From Flavobacterium soli DSM 19725 (GTDB lineage: Bacteria > Bacteroidota > Bacteroidia > Flavobacteriales > Flavobacteriaceae), in assembly GCF_000422705.1 (NCBI RefSeq), contig NZ_AUGO01000006.1:186001-250000 (forward strand): DNA of 64,000 nucleotides. The letters are read 5' to 3'. Shown here one piece after another: positions 55,999-64,000 of the stretch. Under the pieces are notes generated by a model. That model made no database searches. It saw only the letters and a list, made by a program, of their open reading frames with translations, and was not told the origin of the DNA. The position numbers were made by a program, and so were the translations under genes. How positions within the stretch are numbered: the stretch's first letter is position 1; each line of letters begins with the position of its first letter.

Positions 55999-58900
55999 AT
56001 GACTAAATTTTTTACTATTAAAAGCAGGTCAAAGCATTTCAAGTATCTCGGATTTCTACTCTTGATGTCTGTGTTTTCTTTGGATGCTAATGCTCAATCA
56101 AGCGTTTCCGGAACTATTTCGGATGCAAATGGACCAATACCCGGTGCGAATGTTGTAGTCAAGGGAACGACAAACGGCACTAGTTCCGATTTTGATGGAA
56201 ATTACACCCTTACAAATGTACCTTCAAATGGTGTTTTGGTTATTAGTTTCTTAGGATATAATAATAAGGAAGTTCCTGTGCAAGGGAAAACTAGGGTAGA
56301 TGTATTGCTTGAGGAGAGCTTGAGTACTCTTGAAGAAGTAGTGGTAATTGGATACGGAACTCAAAGAAAAGAAGCGGTGACGGGATCTGTAGCTTCTATC
56401 TCTGGAGCCGAAATGCGTGATATTCCTTCAGGAAATATTACACAGGCTTTGCAAGGTCGACTTGCCGGTATCGAGTTTGCCCAAACATCTTCTAAACCTG
56501 GTGCAGCTATGCAAATCCGTGTTCGTGGAACACGTTCGTTAACAGGAAGTAATGATCCTCTTATCGTTTTGGATGGTATTCCTTTTGCTGGATCAATTAG
56601 TGATATCAACCCTATCGATATTAAAAGTATTGATGTGTTAAAAGACGCTTCTGCAACGGCTATTTATGGTTCGAGAGGGGCGAATGGAGTTGTTTTGGTG
56701 ACAACCAATAAAGGACAACAAGGTCAAAAAGCTACTTTTACTTATAATAGCTATTATGCTATTAAAGATGTGTTTGCTGATTTCCCAATGATGAATGGTC
56801 CTCAATTGGTAGAACTTAGAAAAGCTTCTGGTTTGTATCCAGTAAATGGATTAGACGAAGCTGATGATGTTGATACGGATTGGCAAGGTAATTTTTACCG
56901 AACAGCAATTATGACAAGCCATGATGTGGCAATTGCAGGTGGTACAAAAAATGGCTCTTATAATTTTGGAATTGGTTATTTCCTTGATGAAGCTGTTATT
57001 CCAGGACAAAATTATGATCGTTTTTCACTTAGAGCAGCATTGGATCAGGAAATTGGTGCTTTTAAGTTTGGATTAAATTCTAATAATAATTATTCTGTAG
57101 CTCGTGGAGGAAACATGGGTATGTATGGCGTTTTAAGTGCATCTCCAATCGCTAATCCTTTTAAACCACAAAGCGTGTAATAGAATCTGCCGCAGATCAA
57201 CAATGGGTTTACACTAAAAATACTGTAGAAAATCTAGGTAGTGCTTGGGTAGATGAAAGTAGATCTTTTGCATCCTACAATAACTTATATGGCGAACTAA
57301 AGATTCCTGGAATCGAGGGGTTAAAATATCGTACAAACGTAGGTTTGAACTTCCGTATGAATAATTCTGGTAGTTATACAGGAGAAGGGGTTTTTAGTCC
57401 TACACCAGATAATATGTCTAGAGCAGCCATCAGTAATTCTCTCACTACACAATGGGTTATTGAAAATTTATTGACTTATGATCGTACTTTTGCTGATAAG
57501 CACAAGATAAACTTGATTGGTATGTTTTCTGCAGAAGAAAACTCTTTCAATAGATCAGTTGTTTCTGCAACAGATATTGCAAGAGATGAATTTAGATTCT
57601 ATAATTTAGGACAAACAACAGAGCCTATTGTTGTAGATCCTGCTCAGCAACTTTATGAAAAATCAGGTTTACGATCTTATATGGCTCGAGCAATGTATTC
57701 TTATGATGACCGTTATATGCTTACAGCAACTATACGTAGAGATGGTTCTTCAAGATTAGCAGATGGAAAAAAATGGCATACTTATCCAGCCTTGTCAGCA
57801 GGATGGAACATCACAAATGAGTCATTTTTAGAAAATAACAAATCTATAAATTTACTAAAATTACGTGTAGGTTATGGAGAAACTTCAAACCAAGCTGTTA
57901 ATCCTTATGCAACTTTAGGACGTCTAGGATTGAGACCTTATAATTTTGGAGATCAAAATGCAATGGGTTATTATGTTCAAGAATTACCAGGTCCTGATTT
58001 AGGATGGGAATATTCTCAAACAAGAAACTATGGATTGGATTTTGCTTTTTTCAACAATCGTTTATCAGGAACTGCAGAATATTATGTTACAAAGACCACT
58101 GACCTTTTAATGAGAATAGGACTTCCTCCTACATCAGGTGCTAGCGGATATATTGCTAATGCAGGAAATTCAATGAATAAAGGTATTGAATTCTCTTTAA
58201 ACGGTGTTATATTAGATAATCCTGATGGTTTGAGTTGGGAATTAGGAGTTAATATTTATTCAAATAAAAATGAGCTAACAGGGCTTGCTTCTGGACAAGA
58301 TAGAGACGAAGGGAACTGGTGGTTTGTTGGACAACCTATCAACGTAATCTATGATTACCAAAAAGAAGGACTTTGGCAAGAAGGCGATCCATACTTGGAT
58401 ATATTAGAACCAGGTGGAAATCCAGGTATGATTAAAGTAAAATACACGGGTGAATACAATGAGGATGGGACACCAGTTAGACAAATTGGACCAGATGATC
58501 GTCAGGTTATCAAAATGGATCCAGACTTTCAAGGTGGTTTTAACACACGCTTCAGTTACAAAGGTTTTGATTTAGGAATTGTAGGTTCGTTCCAAAGTGG
58601 TGGAGTTTTAATCAGTACACTTCACTCGGCTAATGGATACTTAAATTTATTAAGTGGACGTAGAGGAAACGTAGATGTAGATTACTGGACTCCAGAAAAT
58701 ACAGATGCTAAATATCCAAAACCGGGAGGATTAACAAGTGGCGATAACCCTAAATACGGAACTACAATGGGATACTTTGATGCATCTTATATGAAAGTTC
58801 GTACCATTACATTAGGATATAATTTTGAACAAGCATTTATCAAGGATTTAGGACTTGACAGATTCCGTCTATATGCAACTGTAACAAATCCATTGGTATT

Positions 58901-59063
58901 GTTCTCTCCTTTCCATAAAGAAACGGGAATGGATCCAGAAACGAACTCTTATGGAAATGAAAATGCAGCTGTTACAGAAACATATAAACCACGATTACTA
59001 ACTATCGGAACCAATACACCAGCAACAAAAAGTTTCTTGGTAGGCTTTAATTTAACATTTTAA
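55999..59063 (+). pseudogene. SusC-family TonB-dependent receptor, split by a one-base frameshift
   Basis: A SusC-type outer-membrane receptor of about 1020 residues in two frames. The first (55999-57180, 393 residues) has a signal peptide, a carboxypeptidase-D-like domain ('GTISDANGPIPGANVVVKG') and the plug ('GYGTQRKEAVTGSVASI'). It stops at TAA 57178-57180. The barrel continues in another frame ('RVIESAADQQWVYTKNTVENLG...') to 59063. One base missing from the A run at 57170-57172 explains the break: with a fourth A the reading is ..FKPQKRVIES... Codon use and homology continue on both sides. It may be a true loss, a phase-variable site or a sequencing error. The partner susD follows 11 bases later and is intact. 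Confidence 0.85.
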
Positions 59064-59074
59064 TATAAAAGACT

Positions 59075-61003
59075 ATGAAATTTATAAAATCTAAAATTTT
59101 AATTTTGACTGGCTGTATAGCCCTGTCTTTCGCGGGATGTTCTGACGAAATCTTAGAAGAACAACCTCGTAGCGTCTTAGAACCTGGTTTCTTTCAAACA
59201 GAGAAAGGTGTTTTGGGCGGTTTGACTTCAATGTATGCACATTTACGCTACATCTATGGACCTGCCTATTACTACAATACTTTAATTACAGGTACAGATG
59301 AGGCAACTTATGCCCAAAGTGCCGATAATAATTTTAAAGATATGGATATGACTGGGGTTGGATCCATAACATCATCTAGCAGTAGAAGCGATGCTTTATG
59401 GGGAACCGCTTTCTCCAATATCAATACGGCAAATGGTGTAATCGAATATGCTGCAGCAGTAGGAATATCAGAACAACTTATTGCCGAAGCAAAATTCTTT
59501 CGTGCATTCGATTATTTTTTACTTGTTCAAACATTTGGAGGTGTGCCATTGGATTTAGGTTCAGGAGAATTAAGATTTAACGTAACACCATCAAGAACTT
59601 CTGTACGAAATACTGTTCCAGAAGTATATACAAGATGTGTTTTTCCAGATTTACTTCAAGCCATTGAGGAATTACCAGCTGGCGAACGTGTAAAAGGAGG
59701 AGTAAACAAAACTGTTGCCAGATTATACTTATCGAAAGCATATCTTACTTATGGTTGGTGGTTAGAAAATCCGAATAATATCCCAACTTATCCTGAAACC
59801 ACAAGAGTTGATCCTGACGGACATGATGCTCAATGGTACTACCAGCAAGCTTATAATGTTGCACTTGAGGGAATAGACAATCCAGGACCATACAGCCTAC
59901 AAGAAACTTATTATGATGTTAATCTTGGACTAAACGACAGGAATTCAGAAATAATGCTATATGCTGACCATACCGAAAAGAGTGAATTTTTTAATGGAAG
60001 TAGCCTTAGTTTTGGAAGTGGTGCCGCCCCAGATAACTTTGCTGGATGGATGATGACATGGAATTATACCAACATTAGAAGTTCTGGAGTAAGTTCAGTT
60101 CAACGTGCTGCAACACAACCGTTAGGTCGTCCTTGGACCCGTATGTGTCCTACAATAGGAGTTATTAAGAATACATTTGCAGACAAAACAAATGATTCTC
60201 GCTATGATGGAACTTTTACAACCACCTACCGAGCTAATTGGGACAAAGCAAAAAATCCTGATTTGCCAGCAACTTTAATTAATGCTAATGGTTTATCAAT
60301 AAGCCCTGGAGATGCTGTTTTGACATTTTTAAATGAAGATAATCCTGCAGTCGTTTATGACGCAGCAACAGGAGGAATTGGAGCTGGAATTTTACCTGGT
60401 CGAGCTGATTATGTTATTGAACCGGGTGTGATTAGCAGAATTGTATACCCAGGTCTTTGGAAATTAGGTCCTTTCAGGACAGATAATGGTGATGGTTTAG
60501 GCCAGCCAAACGCTGCAAGTACTCGTCCTTTCAATATTGCAAAATTTTCTGAATTCTACTTTATTGCAGCTGAAGCAGCCGTTAAAGGTGCAGCAACAAC
60601 AGGAGGTAGAGATGCAAGAAGTTTAATCAACGTGATACGTGCTCGTGCAGGAAAATGGAGATTTGACAATAATGGTAATGTAGTTAAAAATGAGGATAAT
60701 AGTGCAGCTATGATAGCAGCAACTCCTGCAGTAATCGATATCAATTATATTCTAGCAGAACGTTCTAGAGAATATTATGCAGAAGGTTACCGTTGGTTTG
60801 ATTTAGTTCGTACTCAAAAATGGGAAGAACTAGCAGGTTCTTATGAAATTTGTGGACCAACATATGGCGATCATACGCCACAAACATTTACAAGAACAAT
60901 CGAGAAGCATTTTTATCTTCGTCCAATTCCAATCGGTCAGCTTGATGCAATGAATGGAACTCCAGAAGATAAAGCTACTTATCAAAATCCTGGTTACCTA
61001 TAA
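59075..61003 (+). CDS. SusD-family surface glycan-binding lipoprotein
   Basis: A 642-residue SusD-like protein. The lipoprotein signal ends FAGC (Cys21), followed by acidic SDEILEE, as in surface-exported lipoproteins. N-terminal SusD features are 'LEEQPRSVLEPGFFQTEKGVLGGLTSMYAHLR' and TPR-like helices ('ALWGTAFSNINTANGVIEYA'; 'AEAKFFRAFDYFLLVQTFGGVPL'). The C-terminal RagB/SusD domain has 'ERSREYYAEGYRWFDLVRTQKW' near residue 568. It captures xylan fragments at the surface for the SusC channel. It is co-transcribed with susC. Confidence 0.95.
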   Translation: MKFIKSKILILTGCIALSFAGCSDEILEEQPRSVLEPGFFQTEKGVLGGLTSMYAHLRYIYGPAYYYNTLITGTDEATYAQSADNNFKDMDMTGVGSITSSSSRSDALWGTAFSNINTANGVIEYAAAVGISEQLIAEAKFFRAFDYFLLVQTFGGVPLDLGSGELRFNVTPSRTSVRNTVPEVYTRCVFPDLLQAIEELPAGERVKGGVNKTVARLYLSKAYLTYGWWLENPNNIPTYPETTRVDPDGHDAQWYYQQAYNVALEGIDNPGPYSLQETYYDVNLGLNDRNSEIMLYADHTEKSEFFNGSSLSFGSGAAPDNFAGWMMTWNYTNIRSSGVSSVQRAATQPLGRPWTRMCPTIGVIKNTFADKTNDSRYDGTFTTTYRANWDKAKNPDLPATLINANGLSISPGDAVLTFLNEDNPAVVYDAATGGIGAGILPGRADYVIEPGVISRIVYPGLWKLGPFRTDNGDGLGQPNAASTRPFNIAKFSEFYFIAAEAAVKGAATTGGRDARSLINVIRARAGKWRFDNNGNVVKNEDNSAAMIAATPAVIDINYILAERSREYYAEGYRWFDLVRTQKWEELAGSYEICGPTYGDHTPQTFTRTIEKHFYLRPIPIGQLDAMNGTPEDKATYQNPGYL

Positions 61004-61068
61004 TCAGTAGAACACTAAATAAAATAGTTTTTTCAAAATAAGTTTGAGTTAGTAGTTTGTTTTTACAC

Positions 61069-61100
61069 AAAAAGCCGAGAGTTAATTACTTTCGGCTTTT
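61069..61100 (+). terminator. Terminator after susD
   Basis: AAAAGCCGA/TCGGCTTTT type stem with a 12-base loop and a short T tail, 65 bases after the susD stop. Confidence 0.8.
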
Positions 61101-61189
61101 TAATATCTTTCAAGAAGTGAACGATATTTGCAGTTAAATAATTAAAAGCCAAAAAAAATAATTATAAATCGAAATTAAAAAATATCAAA

Positions 61190-63115
61190 ATGAAAAAAAT
61201 AATGACAGTCATAATCCTGTTTCTTGGAACAATCCTCAATGCACAAATAAAACTTCCGAGACTAATTAGTGATGGAATGGTGTTACAATGCGATACCAAA
61301 ATAAAAATATGGGGCTGGGCTTCCCCAAACGAAAAGATCCAAATAGATTTCAATACTAAAAAATATTTTGCTACCACTTCAAAAACTGGTGAATGGACCG
61401 TTATTTTGCCTTCGCATAAAGCAGGTGGACCCTATGAAATGACGCTTTCGGCTTCCAATAAAATTGTACTGAAGGACATTCTTTTTGGCGATGTTTGGGT
61501 TTTAAGTGGACAATCCAATATGGAACTCCCGATGCAACGTGTCAAGGATAAATATGCAAATGAAATCGCTAAAGCAACTAACTCTAATATCCGTCATTTT
61601 CTAGTTCCTGACAAATATGATTTCGAAAAGGAAAATACTGATGTTGAAGCGGGAGAATGGAAAGCTGCAACACCTGAAAATGTTTTGGAATTTTCAGCTG
61701 TTGGATACTTTTTTGCCAACGAAATTTATACCAAATACAAAGTGCCAATCGGTTTGATCAACAGTGCATTGGGAGGTTCGCCTGCCGAAGCTTGGATAAG
61801 CGAAACGGCTGTCAAGAAATTTCCAGAATATGCAAAAGAACACCAAAAATTTAAAGACGGAAAACTCATTGTTCAAATCGAGGAAAACGATAAGAAAGTC
61901 AGTAAAGATTGGTATGAATTGGTCAATAAAACTGATGAAGGTTTAAAAAACAATTGGAAAAACACGGAATTGGATGATTCAGATTGGAAACAAATGAATA
62001 TTCCAGGCTATTGGGCAAACGAAGAACTAGGCTATTTGCATGGAGTTGTATGGTTCAGAAAAGAGTTTCATCTTTCCAAAATCGACGGAAAAACAGCTCA
62101 TATCGAATTGGGAAGAATCGTTGATGCCGATTCTGTTTTTGTAAACGGAAATTTCGTCGGGACAACTTCCTACCAGTATCCTCCAAGAAAATATACGTTT
62201 GATACTAAATTTTTGAAAGAAGGAAAAAATGAAATCGTTGTCAGAGTCATCAACAATTCAGGAAAAGGTGGTTTTGTTACCGATAAGCCTTATGAACTTG
62301 TTATCGGAAATCAAACCCTAGATTTAAAAGGAAGTTGGAAGTATAAATTAGGTGCAAAAATGGAAGCATTGCCTTCACAAACCTTTATCAGATGGAAACC
62401 TGTAGGACTTTACAACGCCATGATTGCTCCATTGACTAATTATTCTATCAAAGGTGTTCTTTGGTACCAAGGGGAATCCAGCACTAAGAATCCAGCCGAA
62501 TATGGTGATTTGATGGAAACCTTAATCACCACTTGGAGAGCAAAATGGAACCAAGGTGATTTCCCTTTTTTATATGTACAATTGGCCAATTTTATGAACC
62601 CAAATCCTGAACCAACAGAAAGTAATTGGGCAGCTTTAAGGCAACAGCAAAAAAATACTTTGGCTGTTGCCAATACAGGAATGGCTACTATCATTGATAT
62701 TGGCGAATGGAACGACATTCATCCTTTGAACAAATATGATGTTGGAAAAAGATTAGCCTTGCAAGCTCAAAAAGTTGCCTACGGAGAAAAAAATATAGTG
62801 GCTTCTGGACCACTTTTTGAAAGTATGAAAAAGGAGGGAAGCAAATTGATTCTATCTTTTTCTGATATTGGTTCGGGTTTAATTTCTAAAGATGGAAAAC
62901 CGTTACAAGAATTTGCTATTGCCGGAAAAGACGGCAAATTTGTTTGGGCAAATGCAAAAATTGAAGGCGATAAGGTAGTCGTTTGGAGTGATAACATTCC
63001 AAATCCGGAAGCTGTTAGATATGCTTGGGCAGATAATCCCGATAGAGCCAATTTATTCAACAAAGAAAATCTTCCAGCATCACCTTTTGAAGCAAGTTTA
63101 AGCACAAAAAAATAA
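61190..63115 (+). CDS. SGNH acetylesterase of the sialate O-acetylesterase/CE20-like type
   Basis: A 641-residue exported enzyme (signal peptide 1-18). It has an SGNH esterase core: 'VLSGQSNMELPM' carries the nucleophilic Ser (about residue 107), 'GVLWYQGESS' is the middle block, and 'IDIGEWNDIHP' supplies Asp and His. Between about residues 225 and 390 a beta-sandwich (jelly-roll, GH2-like) domain is inserted, the layout of CE20 carbohydrate acetylesterases. The family name suggests sialic acid, but the setting between susD and GH115 points to removal of acetyl groups from xylan. It starts 186 bases after susD behind a terminator, and the GH115 gene follows after 5 bases. Confidence 0.82.
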   Translation: MKKIMTVIILFLGTILNAQIKLPRLISDGMVLQCDTKIKIWGWASPNEKIQIDFNTKKYFATTSKTGEWTVILPSHKAGGPYEMTLSASNKIVLKDILFGDVWVLSGQSNMELPMQRVKDKYANEIAKATNSNIRHFLVPDKYDFEKENTDVEAGEWKAATPENVLEFSAVGYFFANEIYTKYKVPIGLINSALGGSPAEAWISETAVKKFPEYAKEHQKFKDGKLIVQIEENDKKVSKDWYELVNKTDEGLKNNWKNTELDDSDWKQMNIPGYWANEELGYLHGVVWFRKEFHLSKIDGKTAHIELGRIVDADSVFVNGNFVGTTSYQYPPRKYTFDTKFLKEGKNEIVVRVINNSGKGGFVTDKPYELVIGNQTLDLKGSWKYKLGAKMEALPSQTFIRWKPVGLYNAMIAPLTNYSIKGVLWYQGESSTKNPAEYGDLMETLITTWRAKWNQGDFPFLYVQLANFMNPNPEPTESNWAALRQQQKNTLAVANTGMATIIDIGEWNDIHPLNKYDVGKRLALQAQKVAYGEKNIVASGPLFESMKKEGSKLILSFSDIGSGLISKDGKPLQEFAIAGKDGKFVWANAKIEGDKVVVWSDNIPNPEAVRYAWADNPDRANLFNKENLPASPFEASLSTKK

Positions 63116-63120
63116 ATACA

Positions 63121-64000
63121 ATGAGTTTTAATTTTTCCAAAATAATTCAACAGAAATTCAGATTTTGGTGCAGTGCCATTTTGATAGTATCCTTATCAAC
63201 AGCATTTTCCCAAGATGAAAGTGCCTACATATCAACCACAAAAAACAAATCCTTTTTTAAATTATCTGATGATGGAAAATCAACGAATTTATTTATCGAT
63301 TCCAAAGACTTTTCGGGAGTAATCCGAGCCTTGAAAGATTTAAAATCAGATATAGGAAAGGTTACCAATCACGAACCAACCATTATTTTCGACAAATTAC
63401 CAACCGAAAAAGAGATTGTAATCGTTGGAACGTTTAGCAAAAGTCCAGTCATCGACCAATTGGTCAAAAGCGGAAAACTTGATGTAAAGGAAGTTGCAGG
63501 AAAATGGGAAGCCTATTCTATTCAAACCATCGAAAAACCTTTTCCTGGAATTGATAAAGCGTTAGTAATTGTTGGAAGCGACAAACGAGGAACGATCTAC
63601 GGAATCTATGATGTTTCGCAAAAAATTGGTGTTTCGCCTTGGTATTTTTGGGCAGATGTTCCCGTTGAACACAAAAATGCTTTATATGTAAAACCAGTAA
63701 AATATAACCAATCCCCAAGTGTGAAATACCGCGGAATTTTCATCAACGATGAAGCTCCAGCTTTGACAAATTGGGTCAAGGAAAATTACGGGTTGGTTCC
63801 GCCAAGCAAAAATCCGCCCATTGGGAATAACGTTGCCAATTATGGAAGCGAATTCTATGCAAAAGTGTTTGAATTGATGCTTCGAATCAAAGCCAATTAT
63901 CTTTGGCCAGCCATGTGGAGCAATGCATTTAACGAAGATGATCCTGAAAATCCGCGTCTTGCAGATGAATACGGAATCGTTATGGGAAATTCACATCAAG
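63121..64000 (+). CDS. GH115 xylan alpha-glucuronidase, 5' part
   Basis: The gene starts at 63121 and runs off the window; 293 residues are visible. A signal peptide ends in AFSQ (near residue 30). The N-terminal domain ('LFIDSKDFSGVIRALKDLKSDIGKVT', 'ALVIVGSDKRGTIYGIYDVSQKIGVSPWYFWADVPVEHK') and the start of the catalytic barrel ('VKYRGIFINDEAPALTNWVKENYG', 'LMLRIKANYLWPAMWSNAF') are characteristic of GH115. These enzymes remove 4-O-methylglucuronate from internal xylose units, which GH67 cannot do. It completes the glucuronoxylan set. A full-length member is about 800-950 residues, so most of the gene is outside. Confidence 0.9.
   Translation, partial: MSFNFSKIIQQKFRFWCSAILIVSLSTAFSQDESAYISTTKNKSFFKLSDDGKSTNLFIDSKDFSGVIRALKDLKSDIGKVTNHEPTIIFDKLPTEKEIVIVGTFSKSPVIDQLVKSGKLDVKEVAGKWEAYSIQTIEKPFPGIDKALVIVGSDKRGTIYGIYDVSQKIGVSPWYFWADVPVEHKNALYVKPVKYNQSPSVKYRGIFINDEAPALTNWVKENYGLVPPSKNPPIGNNVANYGSEFYAKVFELMLRIKANYLWPAMWSNAFNEDDPENPRLADEYGIVMGNSHQ

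Noticed and set aside
57345..59063. Second half of susC as a separate gene
   Set aside because: It starts inside the barrel, has no signal peptide, and homology runs continuously from the first half.
61190..63115. Sialate O-acetylesterase acting on sialic acid
   Set aside because: No sialic acid genes are nearby; the xylan setting and CE20-like layout make a xylan acetylesterase more likely.

Overview
The window looks like chromosome of a Flavobacteriaceae member, most likely Flavobacterium or a close relative. The base composition is AT-rich. Exports carry lipoprotein and '..SFAQ'-type signal peptides. There is a SusC/SusD pair, the type IX secretion regulator PorX, a flavobacterial promoter motif (TTG-N17-23-TAnnTTTG), and dispersed palindromic intergenic repeats of the kind common in this group. 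No phage, integrase, insertion sequence, CRISPR array or defence island was seen.

Layout. 0.2-4.4 kb: a three-gene set of a periplasmic ankyrin protein, a DUF2271 protein and a large PepSY-membrane/flavodoxin/flavoreductase fusion, probably an inner-membrane electron-transfer (ferric-siderophore reductase-like) system. 4.5-9.5 kb: a minus-strand copper-flavoured cluster with an outer-membrane beta-barrel protein with a Cys-rich N-terminus, a di-heme MbnH-type enzyme, an MbnP-type lipoprotein, an AraC regulator, a small Cys-containing protein and a SCO copper chaperone. 9.6-12.1 kb: esterase, OsmC peroxidase and a second AraC regulator. 12.2-31.3 kb: mostly housekeeping: tRNA-Val(TAC), alanine dehydrogenase, tsaE, porX, yebC, an S41 protease, gcvT, nnrD, a RimB-RimK fusion, clpC and gyrA. 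This part also holds a lipoprotein gene broken by one in-frame TGA, a candidate small RNA and several palindromic repeats.

32.7-64 kb: a large glucuronoxylan utilisation locus. It contains a Na+/sugar symporter, GH3, a LacI regulator, the glucuronate pathway (exuT-like, eda, kdgK, uxaC; then GH67, an SDR, uxuA), a GH10 xylanase, a GPH symporter, GH43, a GntR regulator with xylB and xylA, SusC (frameshifted)/SusD, a CE20-like acetylesterase, and GH115 running off the right edge. The proposed flow is as follows. SusC/D and surface or periplasmic GH10, GH115 and esterase open the decorated xylan. GH67, GH3 and GH43 release 4-O-methylglucuronate and xylose. XylA and XylB feed the pentose phosphate pathway. 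UxaC, the SDR (standing in for UxuB), UxuA, KdgK and Eda turn glucuronate into pyruvate and glyceraldehyde-3-phosphate.

The main regulatory observation is a quasi-palindrome GCAAnCGnTTGC with a central CG, the classic LacI-family operator form. It appears five times, only in promoter regions of this locus. One copy overlaps the -33 element of a consensus flavobacterial promoter in front of susC. This suggests that the locus is one regulon of the LacI protein encoded inside it.
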